Assembly (NCBI RefSeq): GCF_003073045.1
Contig: NC_037598.1
Span: 25,605,822-25,669,821, forward strand
DNA from: Pomacea canaliculata
Lineage: Eukaryota; Mollusca; Gastropoda; Architaenioglossa; Ampullariidae
Length of the DNA stretch: 64,000 nucleotides
Direction: 5' to 3'
Of the stretch, positions 47,776-58,473 are shown piece by piece; positions within the stretch are counted from its first letter, which is position 1; each line of letters starts with the position of its first letter. Position numbers and translations under genes: made by a program. Under the pieces are notes generated by a model. That model saw only the letters and a program-made list of their open reading frames with translations. It had not been told where the DNA came from and did not search any database.

Positions 47776-48453
47776 GGTAGTCATTGTTTATCAACTGCAA
47801 ATCTTCTCCTTTTTGCTTTATTAATATTAAGTGGAATAGATTGGCCATATTCTACGATTTGCTTTAACAAGGTGTCCCTCATAGCTGTGGCCGGCACCCT
47901 TCGAAAAAACTTACTCTTCCGCATTTTCTGACCTGGTATTTTGCTTGCTAGATCTATTAGATTTCGTCTAAAGCAGCTGAGCCTTGGATATTTTTCTACA
48001 ACGCCAAGATAAAGCAGCGTTTGGCCGATCGACAGCTCATCCTCAATAATGCCATTGACATGCTCTTTAAAATTGTCAAATACCTGGTCGACATCGTACT
48101 CATCGGCTAACTTTAGTAATTTTCAAGGGTGTCATCTTTGAAGTTAATAATTCCGGGATAGATGTGGTCCAAGAGTTCAATGATTGTATTTACCTCTTTC
48201 CCGGTAGGGGTATTTCTTTTGAGTCTTTTTCTTTGAAGTTTGCCGTGAACATTGTTCGAAATACTGGCGAATTTATCATAAGTATATGTTGATTAACGTA
48301 AATTTTCTTCTCTTCAACCACTAGACAGATATCGGCTAAGTCGTCAGCCATTTCATAACGACTAGCTGACGACTTAGAAGAGGTCTTTTTCCTTTGTGCT
48401 GTGTTATTCATAGTTATGATTTGCAGTCGTTTGACGACAATTATGAATACCAA
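47776..48453 (-). pseudogene. Intronless BTB-domain sequence, about 220 codons, two frame breaks
   Basis: The first frame (48453-48190) encodes YEMADDLADICLVVEEKKIY, VNQHILMINSPVFRTMFTAN and FKEKDSKEIPLPGK, a clear BTB fold start like BTB/MATH-type proteins. Homology continues after a shift near 48195 (EVNTIIELLDHIYPGIINFK) and another near 48123 (LADEYDVDQVFDNFKEHVNG), to a BACK-like part (LGVVEKYPRLSCFRRNLIDL) and a stop near 47776. BTB domains dimerise and often recruit cullin-3. With no introns and a place inside the target-duplication boundaries of the LINE insertion, it looks like a captured mRNA copy or transduced gene. The breaks suggest it is dead, or the assembly has indels. Confidence 0.7.
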
Positions 48454-48510
48454 TAACAGAAGGCACTGGACAGGTACTCTAGAGGTCCTGCGGGGGAGAC
48501 CTCATTGCTG

Positions 48511-48770
48511 ATTAGCCCCAGGCTCACAAAAAAAATCATCAAAGATATACACTCACCTCAACAGGTTCAATGTTGTACAAAGACACACAAATCTGGTAAC
48601 TCCCAAGTCTGGTCAGGACTTGTACAACCCAGAAATACACCAACACCAATTTTCTTGTGCTTTATAGCTGCTCGGGCTGAGGGAGAGGAGGCAGGCCAGC
48701 CGCCGAGAAAACGGAATAAAGAAACTTCAGCTTGACGTTACACTCACAATTTTAGCCTGTCGTTGAGGTC
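48511..48770 (+). repeat. Array spacer, right half, and 3' module of copy D
   Basis: cattagccccaggctcac continues the spacer split at 43991. From about 48654 (ttgtgctttatagctgctcg) to the ORF stop it matches 49492-49628, which follows copy E. On the minus strand this module lies downstream of each ORF and may be its 3' UTR. Confidence 0.85.
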
Positions 48771-49063
48771 TAGTTTCGATGGTCGCAGCTGTCACACTGG
48801 ATGATGTAGTTATCATTACATCCATTCTTCATTCGACCTACTATACAATTCCGGCATACTACTGCCCGTAAAATTTTCTTTATCTGTGAATACGCAAAGT
48901 GTTTACGAGTAGAGGGCACAGCGATGTTGAATGTAGTATTGGCCGCCTTTTTTTTTTTCTGTTCTTCTCTCCACTTTCTCCACCTGATGCGCGCAGCATA
49001 AGAGGCGAGAAGTGACCGCGCGCGCTTGCTGATTTTTTTATGTTTCTTTGCGGCTTTTGACAT
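48770..49063 (-). CDS. Zinc-ribbon ORF family, copy D, 97 residues
   Basis: An intact frame, function unknown. MSKAAKKHKKISKRARSLLA opens a Lys/Arg-rich N terminus, then SYAARIRWRKWREEQKKKK, a short linker, and HFAYSQIKKILRAVVCRNC followed 16 residues later by IIQCDSC. With copy E it forms the most recent pair, over 90% alike to the eye. It ends DHRN and TAG. The promoter-like module is immediately upstream (49100-49202). Confidence 0.5.
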   Translation of the reverse strand: MSKAAKKHKKISKRARSLLASYAARIRWRKWREEQKKKKAANTTFNIAVPSTRKHFAYSQIKKILRAVVCRNCIVGRMKNGCNDNYIIQCDSCDHRN

Positions 49064-49099
49064 TGTTGATATTTTTGATGGCCGTTGTCAGGGCCGCCT

Positions 49100-49202
49100 T
49101 CGATATCATGTGATGAGGCTAGCCAATGAGGAAACACGTGTCTAGTGTGACCAATGGGGTTCATTAGAGCAGAGACTTATCTCAATTCATTAGGGTCACG
49201 TG
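49100..49202 (-). promoter_or_regulatory. Promoter-like module of the ORF array (copy D)
   Basis: Same module as 42190-42313, with gtcacgtg at about 49195 and 49134 and two ATTGG boxes. It lies 40-140 bp upstream of the copy D start. Confidence 0.5.
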
Positions 49203-49628
49203 GAGAGAAAAAACAGAACCAATCTTTAGCCAAATGCAAGTTGAACTCTCAACTATTTTAGACCATATTCATAAACTATACACTAATATATCACACTCAT
49301 CAGAAATTTCCCCATTCTTCAACATTAGCCCCAGGCTCACAAAAAAAATCATCAAAGATATACACTCACCTCAGCAGGGTCAATGTTATACAAAGACACA
49401 AACAAATCTGGTAACTCCCAAGTCTGGTCAGGACTTGTACAATACAATACAAATCTGTTCAGGATTTGTACCCAGAAATACACCAACACCAATTTTCCTG
49501 TGCTTTTTAGCTGCTCGGGCTGAGGGAGAGGAGGCAGGCCAGCCGCCGAGTAAACGGAATAAAGAAACTTCAGCTTGACGTTACACTCACAATTTTAGCC
49601 TGTCATTGAGGTCTAGTTTCGATGGTCG
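49201..49628 (+). repeat. Array spacer repeat plus 3' module, copy for ORF E
   Basis: gagagaaaaaacagaaccaa through cattagccccaggctcac (49325) to aacaccaattttcctgtgct and the ttagctgctcgggctgaggg module, ending at the copy E stop. It matches 42313-42610 and 48511-48770. Confidence 0.85.
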
Positions 49629-49976
49629 TCATAAAAGTGCTATAGAGCCGCAGCTGTCACACTGGATGATGCAGTTATCATGACATCCATTCTTCATTCG
49701 ACCTACTACACAATTCCGGCATACTACTGCCCGTAAAATTTTCTTTATCTGTGAATACGCAAAGTGTATACAAGTAGAGGGCACAGCGATGTTGAATGTA
49801 GTATTGGCCGCCTTTTTTTCCTGTTCTTCTCTCCACTTTCTCCACCTGATGCGCGCAGCATAAGAGGCGAGATGTGACCGCGCGCGCTTGCTGATTTTTT
49901 TGTTTCTTTTCGGATGTTTGGCTGTGATGTCCCCTCCCTTCTTGATGGCTTCCATTTTTAAAAAAGTTTTGACCAA
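49629..49976 (-). CDS. Zinc-ribbon ORF family, copy E, 115 residues
   Basis: An intact frame closely related to copy D through KISKRARSHLASYAARIRWR, KWREEQEKKAANTTFNIAVP, ILRAVVCRNC and IIQCDSC. It differs at both ends. The C terminus is GSIALL, from about 22 bp absent in copy D. The N terminus (MVKTFLKMEAIKKGGDITAK) comes from different DNA: a 22-bp match (ggatgtttggctgtgatgtccc) links it to the 3' side of copy A at 40865. So copy E has a chimeric start and lacks the shared promoter module. Confidence 0.45.
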   Translation of the reverse strand: MVKTFLKMEAIKKGGDITAKHPKRNKKISKRARSHLASYAARIRWRKWREEQEKKAANTTFNIAVPSTCIHFAYSQIKKILRAVVCRNCVVGRMKNGCHDNCIIQCDSCGSIALL

Positions 49977-49979
49977 GAC

Positions 49980-52900
49980 ATCTATATTGACGTAGATCTG
50001 CAGACTTCCTTTTGACCTCCTTTGATCTGTTTTTTTTTAATTTTTGTTAATTTGGTATGTCTCTGTGACAGGGGTGCTTCATCCTGCCATATTAACTGTA
50101 TTGAATCTGTGATGTACTGTTTTGAAGTCTGCATTTTCTACTGTTGTGGTGGCTGCTTGTTTGGTTTAAGCATAGGACTACAAATTGTACTTTTTTCAGC
50201 TTGGAGTAAACAGCTGAATGCATACATTAGTTTGTAATGTCTTCTGAACCATTCAAATACAATATTTTGATTTGTGTGAAAGCAGCACTAGACTTTGGGC
50301 ATCTGTTGTCCTTATACTTGACACAATTATTATTTCCCAGTGCTTCCATTTAATGTCCTTCATATTTCTCTTCTGTACAGAGCAATGAGGTAGCTACACG
50401 GGGAAGAAGTGTGCTGCATAAATGCTCTTTTTATTGTTTTATTGTTAAAAGGACTTCAAAAGCAGCTGCTTGATACATTGTACACACTACTCATGCTCAT
50501 AACATTGGACAGGACATTGAAAAGATCTGTCTTTGTGCTACATTGAGTGTCTTAGCAAATCATCCTGTAACTTGTATGCGATATCACTGCTTGTTAGGAG
50601 GTAGCAAATGGAACGCTTAATGCAGGATTACTGGCATTGCATCCACCATTGGACCAATTACACATCTGCAAAATCAGCCTACCATTCTATAGCTCATTTT
50701 TTGCTCAAAAACTCAATCATTACTATTTGTATACTTTTGGAAAGTTGCTGACAGTCTGTCTTTTCCTCCACACATACACACCACCACCACCCAACAAGTT
50801 CTTTTTGCCTCACTTTCATTTTCTTTTAATTGTAATATAGAGAATATTTTTCCTCATCATAGAGACCACTCCTTCAAATTTATAGGAACTGATGCTGGGT
50901 CCATAGAATAAAAAAGTAATACAGAATTTGTTTTGAACAAAAGTAATTGTTTTTTCTATAAATTTACGTAGACCGACACTGCACCTCCTATTGAAAAGTA
51001 CAGTTCAGCATCTGGTGCATGCAGAATATAGCTCAGCTGTCATCAGATGGATAAGCAATGCAGTGAGCACAAATGGTTATAAATGCTTGCATTTTAGTTC
51101 CTGCTTTATGTTATCAATCTAGTAGTGGCCTTTGTGGTGGGTTTAATTTTAGTGATTGATAGGAAGAATAGTCTATATTCAAGATCTATAAATAAACAAG
51201 TATTGTTGTTATTATTATTGCTATTAAAAGACTTTTATGCATCAGTGTTGTTTAAAACAGAATTTTGATCTCTGAAAGCTGTAAGTACTAAACTGAGATA
51301 AATTCTGAGCTGGATTCAACATTCCATGCTGCTTTGAGTTTTAATACAGGTTTCAATTGTTTTATGTGATGTCTGTTTTATGTTATCATTTTAGTATTTA
51401 GCATTTTAAAAATCTTGAAGATGACATATACTTTCAATTTACTGGATATATTTTGTTGATTTTGTTTTAAATGAAATGCATGGCAGCATGTTATAGTTTG
51501 TGATACATTTTAATTTTTTACTGTGTATAAGGTGTAAATAAGAAAACTTTGTTGCAGTATGAAGTGTTGTTTATGTCACAGTTCTCTAATATGAAATACA
51601 AAAATATCAGGCAGCACAGGATGTGTAAAATGTGATAATTTATCAGGTAAATGCAATATTAGGTTAACATTTCGCATAATAATGATCCACACTGTAAAAG
51701 ACTGAAGTTCAAGTTTATTGGATTTACTGTTAAATCTCAACCTGAAAATTGAAAAATATTCTTCGTCAACAACCTGAACACTGTTGTCAGCATTGAACTA
51801 TTTGATGAGGTATGTCAAATTCTAAACATATGTTGTGCTTAACATTTAATTATCTGCTCAGCTAGAGGGGGACTGCCATTTATTTTGTTTTTATTTTTAA
51901 GAATATTTGTATTGGGATGTTTTCCAAGATTTCCCTGTGGACAGAGGAAAAGCAGTTACAATAAAACCACAGTAATTTTTGTATTCTTGATACACAAGGG
52001 AGAATAAAAAAAGTAAAGGGAATTTTTAAATTATGTGATAATTAGAACTGAGAGAAGCTAGTGAAATCCCCATACATTGCCTGTTTGAGTTTGACTGGAC
52101 ACAGTACAGCACTCTACCTATAGTTAAGTAGCAGCCATGAGGGCAGAAAAATGGAGCCTCCATTGCAGAGTTGCACCAGCAAAGACTGTTTTTTTTTTTT
52201 TTTTTTTTTTTGATTTTTTTTATATTTTTTTCGGGGGGGGGGGGGTTAGAAGTAGAGATTTATCATGGAATGTTGGCTCACTATAGATGATGCAGCATAA
52301 CTCAGTGAAAAGTTTGCTGGTGGGTAGAACAGTTTAACGTGGTAATTAACATTGCACACATAAGAAAACATAAACAGGACAGATGCACTGAGTAGAGAAA
52401 ACCAATTGGAAATGGTGTCTCGAATGGCTGTACATTTGGATATCAGTCATGGAGCTGGGTTTGCCATAATGCACGATTACGAAATCATTTATTCACAGAC
52501 GGATACCATTGCATGGTTGTAGATGATTAAGTAAAAGGAGCTGCCATGAAAATTATTTACAGGAATACAGATGCTAGTTGAGTGACACAACAAATGAATC
52601 ATCTTTATTTGGGGAATATGTGGACGAATGATGTGTTCCTGCTCGCACTCACTTTATGCCATTTACAGGCGTTAAATGCATGCTGCTGTTACCTTTTGAA
52701 TCTCCCAGGTATATCTAGGGGGAAACAATCTGTTTTTCATGATGTACATATATATTGGAACCATAATGCATTTAAGAAAGCATTGACTGTAGATGTATTA
52801 GAAATGTTTTCTTAAGAAAATTAACATATTTAAGGGCTATGGTGTTATGAGCTTTTTTTTTTTTTTTGACCCTGCAATTTTGTGTTCAGGAAATTGTAAA

Positions 52901-53590
52901 AAAATTTTTAAATTTAAAAATTTTTTTAAAGTGAAAGTGTTCTCTCAGAGTGTTTGAATTAGCTTCAACACCAGTAAAATCCATCATTAAGCTTGCAGTT
53001 TAGTTCATCTTCAAACTAGCATCGAGATAATTTTTGTTTACCAGTCACAAGGGAAGACCTAATGGAGCACTGCAAAGGGGAACTCGCGCCAGCAGGGCCA
53101 GTCTTCCGCCCCAGTGAACATTCTATGCACTCCTTCACGTTAATCACTCATTTAACGATTTTATGGGATTTTTATTTCTCCAGAACTCTGTTTGAAAAAT
53201 TGTGCCAGACACATTACCTGAGCAATGCAACTTGCCGGATTCTGTGCGCTTAATAAGAAAGTATTTCTAAGTTTACCTGTAGTATGCCACCAATGTACAT
53301 TTTGTTTTTACCTCAAGTTTAAAACACAATGTTAAGAAAATCATGTGGCTCCCAGACTTGATTTACAAACATGGTACACAAAGAAATTTGCATACATTCA
53401 AGCTCTTTACTTCACATGAGTTCCTACAAGCTTACATTTTCCAGAAAATTCAAATATGAAATAACTTTGTAGAAATAATGGTTAAAAACATTTTGGTCAT
53501 TACAGCACAAAGTCTGCGACAAACTCTGCCCTTGCATACAAGTCAGTTTTTTAATCACATGCAGTCAAAGAGAATGTAGCTTATTTCAGT
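49980..53590. other. AT-rich stretch without recognised genes
   Basis: Only short open frames, none with a recognisable product. It holds a long T-then-G homopolymer at 52189-52247 and a T18 run at about 52852. It could include downstream parts of the PLCXD transcript or the 3' UTR of the B3GAT gene near its right edge; I see no proof. Confidence 0.35.
52189..52247. repeat. Poly-T / poly-G homopolymer
   Basis: About 23 T, a T-rich spacer, then 13 G. Length is unlikely to be reliable in any assembly. Confidence 0.9.
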
Positions 53591-55121
53591 CTAATAGTCG
53601 TCGCCAACTACCTGAAACTTTGGCTTTGGGGGAATCACTGGCTTCACTTTCTTTGCTAACTGACTCTCCATTTTTACACTTGGTAAGTTCGTCTGCGTGT
53701 GCCATGCTAGAACCTGAAAAAGAAAAATAAATGTGAGAAATACTTAATGCTTTCGTCTATATTTTACACACATGGATGATCATGACACCAATAACAGACT
53801 ATAGCCTGTAGTGAGTGGCCCACCAGGTCAAGTTACCTCGGAACAGTTCTCATCGGGAGCGGGAGTGATGTCCCTCATCGTGACGTTCAGTGAGAGCAGG
53901 AAAGATGTTTCCAGAAATCCTTGCCTGACGTCATGGCTGAACTTTGCTGCAGGAAACGTGGCGAGAAGGTTGAGGGCGACCGCGAACCCTGACATGTCGG
54001 TGCGAAAGGTTCGCGCTGGGATGACGGAAGAGCGCCACCCCGTCACCTGCCCACCACCCCAGTCAACAGACAACATGTGATATTATCATCTTAATTAAAA
54101 ACAACATGTGATATGATCATCTTATACATCAGATGTCCTTTAGTGACCGGCCATTCTCCACACTCTTCCTCTCGCTCCCTTGTCTCCATGTAACAATAGA
54201 CACAGTACATATTATCATTATATTTATATAGCGTGATTTTCAAATAGAAACTATGTGATCCCAATCAACGCTCTCTTTCCTCCTCCTCCTCCACCACCAC
54301 CACGGGGGAAAAAAAATTCTTATAGTAATTTGTGTCAAACGTCTTCAGAATAAGTAAAAATAAATGTCATAAAACTGTGTAGTTATTAAAAACAAATTTG
54401 CGATTCGCAGGGTAACTGATACTGTAATTGCCAGGGAAAGTAGAAGAATTTACTGTGTAGTTTCCTGATATTTTTTATGGACACAGAATCCCTCCAGCTC
54501 CAAAGTCCTTGACATGTGAGCACGTGACCCAGGAGAGAAGGTGGAAGCAGACTGAGAGATGATTCAAGTATGTTTGATGGTTTCCGGTGTCTAGTGGATG
54601 TCAAGTAGTAACATGGAGGATATTTTATGTGCAGGAAACATTTCAAAACCATTGAAGTGTTCTTAGCCACCCGGCTACCCCGGGCTCAAGTGTTCCTATT
54701 ACTCAAGGGCACCAATCCATCCTTATTATGGCGAATGTTGTAGAAGTCTGAGAGTGTAACAAAAATTACCTGCCACTAGTAACGGACAAAGTATCACTGA
54801 CTGACATCCTCACTTTAAACACGGGAATTGTGATAGTTAAATTGTTTGTAAACCCATTCCCCTTTAAACCAAGCCAGAAAGCCACTAAACCCCCCCCCCC
54901 ACCACCACCAACACACACGGTTTACAAGCAAGTAAGAAGCAGAAGTCAAATATACTCTGTACTACATCAGTATCCACCTTTATGTATCTAGAACACAATT
55001 ATTGTTGTAGTTGATCATGAGCGATGGAAGATAAGGAGTGTCATATTTTTATTATTCATATCTACTATGGTATTTCTCCCTTATGAACTGACAGGTTTCA
55101 CATTTCTACTCAGTCCTATTC

Positions 55122-55171
<50 letters not shown>

Positions 55172-58100
55172 AGAATAACATCAACAACAACTCCGTGATT
55201 TAGTTTATCTAAGGTCAAATTAGCAACTGTCTATGGCTTTCTCGAAAAGTTCTAGTCTTTTCTTCTTTTTTTTTCAAATGTCGACGATCTGGTATTTGTC
55301 TTTTTTGTGACAATGAGGCGATCTCGTTTCGGCTGACAAAAATTTAAGTTAGAGTTCGTGACACAGTATTCTTAATACTCTTTTTTGTTGAAGATTTTAT
55401 TCACAGTTTAAACTTCTTTTAAACTTTTAAAGCTCGCTGATCGAGTCACAATGGTAAGTGGCGCTGGGGGTGGACGAGATGATCTCACAAAGATTGCACA
55501 CAGATCCCACTAAATCTTTACACGCGTCGTCCAGCTTATAAGGCCACTCAACGTTTTCCTGACGTCATAAAACAGTTGGATTGAGGCCAGTAAAAGTCAC
55601 ATAAGCCCTCGACAACAAAAAATACAGACACGATGACTAGTACAGTATGAACACATCTAGAAAAGCTGTTCACCTCCACCAGTGGACATCGCCGTGAACA
55701 CGTGAACATCAGACCCCCACACCTGCAAACTGTCACCTGTTCTGACGTCACTACTGTGAGAAGAGGTAGCGAGAAGATTTTGACCCTTGGAAGAAAGGAC
55801 TTCCTTGATTCCCAGAAATGGGAAGACATGTTTGACTCTCCCACTGATGAGTGGAGATGGCTGAGAAATTATTTGATGCAGCCGGTGAAGAGTGAAAATG
55901 ACTGAGAAGTGAGTCAACAAGTGAAACGTGAAGATCTTTGGGTAGGACAGGTTGAAGTGACAAAAGTGTCGGCTGTCATTGCTAAGTATGTGTGTATAGT
56001 TTTCTGTTTTTACTCACCTTTCCACCCTTGCATACTGGTCCTTCTTGTAAAGTCCACCCACCAGACCCACCTTCCACATGGATACATTGACGGTCCGTCG
56101 CACCTGCAAACACCGTACAGAACACCTGTTGTTCACCTGTATCTGATTAGAGGTATTCGAGCAATCTTCTATCTACGAAACCACATTATACATCAATAAT
56201 TATTCTCTACCAAGTCTACAATGTAGAGCACGCGAACTGAGACTTATTAATTGTGCTCGACACAGATGAATTCCTTGAAACTGATTCAATGGCCATTAAA
56301 ATGTTGAGATGCGGACGCTGTAAAATTTACATATTGGCAAAAGACCAAATATTTGAAAGTTTCAAAAACCGGGTACTGACCACGTCGAAGACCCTGATGT
56401 CGTAGGTGTTGTCATCATCAGCAAAGTAAGCGCCGCCTTCTCGTGACGTGGGTAGCACGCACTTTCTGAGCCAGGCCACACCCAGGTTCCTCTGGTCCAC
56501 CCCTCGGTGACGCGTGGGGGGCTTCTTGCCGGGTGTCCTGGTTGTGAGCATACATACCCGTTGTTAGATGTGAGATACCCTTGAATGATGCTTTCTAACC
56601 TCATGTTAACATATTTTCATGGCAGGTGTGTGCACGAGTTTTTTTTTTGTTTGTTTATTAAAAGTGTTTACAGTTTTATTGTGACTGTTCTGTCACGTGC
56701 AAGCAAATGCAAGATGTTGGGTGTTGCGCAATGTCATATTATCAGCACAATATGGACTGCATAGAAGGTAATGTGAACAAATAAAAGGACTGAACATGAT
56801 TCTTCTGGTGGCATTCGGATGTTAAATATATTGGTAGAGGGAGCAGTCAACAGACTTGCCACAGAGTATAATGACAGAGATGTCAATAGACAAGGGAAAT
56901 AAATATGAATGTGTTGATCTGTCAACAAACCCGAGGACTGATGTTCACTATACTGGACATCAGCCAAGAAACACGAGGACTGAATGAGTGTGCATATGTC
57001 GATCAAAAGCCAGCAAGAGAGCAAGACTGCACGATTACATGTCAACAAGACAACATGTCAAACGACTAGACAACATGTCAACAAGACAACAGTCAACAAG
57101 ACAACATGTCATCAAGACCACATGTCAACAAGACAACATGTCAAACGACTAGACAACATGTCAACAACACAATAGTCAACAAGACAACATGTCATCAAGA
57201 CTACATGTCAACAAGACCACATGTCAAACGACTAGACAACAGATATGTAAACTGTTTAACCTTCTCGTCTCGCAGTAATGTCAGACTTGGACAAACTCCG
57301 AGACTTTTCTTTAGCGGAAATATTTGGAGGTAAACAAACGAATTCGTGTGCAACGCGGTCGCCTCCAAGCCTGGTGGGCTCTAGGTCTCGCCTGTTCTCT
57401 ACACCCTCACTTTGTTTTAAGCCCTCTTCAGCAGTTCTACGGGAGTCAAATTCTTGGAGACCACGGACACCAATGGTTGCTGCCAGCGCAAGATTCTAAA
57501 AAAAAATTTGCCTAATACCCATCGAGTATGTAAATATTTGAGCAGAAAATTATAGGAAAAAAGTTGAAGAAAATGTATGTACAAGCATAAACCAAAGCTA
57601 GGTATATCAGCTTTTGCGTTTGTTCAACGACAGGACTGGGACTGGTTGGCTCATGTCAGAGGAACATATAAAATGAATATTCATGTACACAACAACCGGG
57701 AAAAAATGTGATGGACAGACTGGCACGAGCAGCGTGCACAAAGGTAGATTGTGAACAACTACTATGTCTCTGGCAGTAAGAACGAGCCGTCAGTCTGTGA
57801 AACATCAAGCGTGACCACCACTCAGTGTGACGCTCGGGCTTGAAAGGGAATGAGACACAATAACACAACAAACACGTCTAAACAAGAATAATCAAAAGAT
57901 ACAGGAAGGAGGGACACACAGAGGATGAGGTTGGGGGGTAAAAGTGGGGAAAGCGAGGCTGGAGGGAAGTCAGGAGCAGACAGAGAGTTAATGAAAAAAA
58001 GCCGTTAGAGAAGAAATGAGAAAAAAAAATCACTCCTACTTTGTTGACTGGGGACTTTTGACGGCCAGGTGTGTGCTGTTAACCCCTTTGCAGTTATTCA

Positions 58101-58473
58101 GCAGCTTGCTCACCTGTAAACAACAAATAGGTGGGGTCAGGTGATAAAAAGGGTGACGATCACGTGACTGTAATGTTTCGTTCCATCACGAGGACAATTA
58201 TTATGGTTATGTGGAGCTGTAACATTATACACACACACAGAGCATACCACGGAGGTTTTGTTTCATTATCCTCAACAAGAATCCAGTGAACTCCTGTCGT
58301 GTGCCCCAGAGTATAGCACATGCGCAGTAAATCCACTTCCTGGGTCAATCGCGCGTAGGTGGGTGTGATGACGTAGGCGGTTGGGAGAGACGTGTTGGAG
58401 AGTCCCGAGATGACGTCACAGCGGAGTTCATTGTCAGGGTCAAGCGACTTGACGCTGCTCCGCGTCTGTCCAG
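53591..58473 (-). CDS. GT43 beta-1,3-glucuronosyltransferase (B3GAT-like), partial
   Basis: Transfers glucuronic acid from UDP-GlcA to a galactose acceptor: the glycosaminoglycan linker region (B3GAT3) or N-glycans (B3GAT1/2); Golgi type II membrane enzyme. Exons found: 58473-58248 (TAYVITPTYARLTQEVDLLR, VHWILVEDNETKPP), 58108-58040 (LLNNCKGVNSTHLAVKSP), 56537-56381 (TRHRGVDQRNLGVAWLRK, GGAYFADDDNTYDIRVFDV with the DDD metal/UDP motif), 56103-56018 (SMWKVGLVGGLYKKD), 54046-53837 (TDMSGFAVALNLLATFPAA, FLETSFLL, DENCSE) and 53713-53591 (VLAWHTQTNLPSVK, ending VVGDDY). Every block matches the family in order. The N-terminal cytosolic tail, anchor and stem exons were not found above 58473. Exon 56103-56018 (86 bp) is one base short for phase with 54046. 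Which acceptor it prefers cannot be set by eye. Confidence 0.9.
55121..55171 (+). repeat. (CAA)n microsatellite
   Basis: About 17 near-perfect CAA units in an intron of the B3GAT-like gene. Confidence 0.95.
57030..57245 (+). repeat. Minisatellite of caacatgtca / acaagacaacatgtc units
   Basis: Around 14 short units built from acaagacaacatgtc and aaacgactagacaacatgtc, arranged in two higher-order copies of about 100 bp (57046-57150 and 57147-57240). It lies in a B3GAT intron. No leader or identical spacing suggests CRISPR; units are directly adjacent. Confidence 0.85.

Larger units (their letters stand above)
43992..48510 (-). mobile_element. 4.5 kb composite insertion: LINE plus BTB sequence, 10-bp target duplication
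   Basis: ATTAGCCCCA flanks the insertion (43982-43991 and 48511-48520). Uninterrupted spacer copies at 42433 and 49325 read cattagccccaggctcac straight through, so the empty site is known from the same window. The 3' end on the minus strand is exactly (TAATC)3. The 5' part (about 47.78-48.51 kb) is a BTB-domain coding sequence without introns. One target duplication enclosing both implies one integration event, by 5' transduction, template switching, or a LINE that normally carries this part. Confidence 0.75.

Noticed and set aside
50637-53253. Short plus-strand frames downstream of the array
   Set aside because: Length and composition fit chance in AT-rich DNA.
57030-57245. CRISPR-like repeat array
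   Set aside because: Units are directly adjacent and variable, without unique spacers; this is a minisatellite in a eukaryotic intron.
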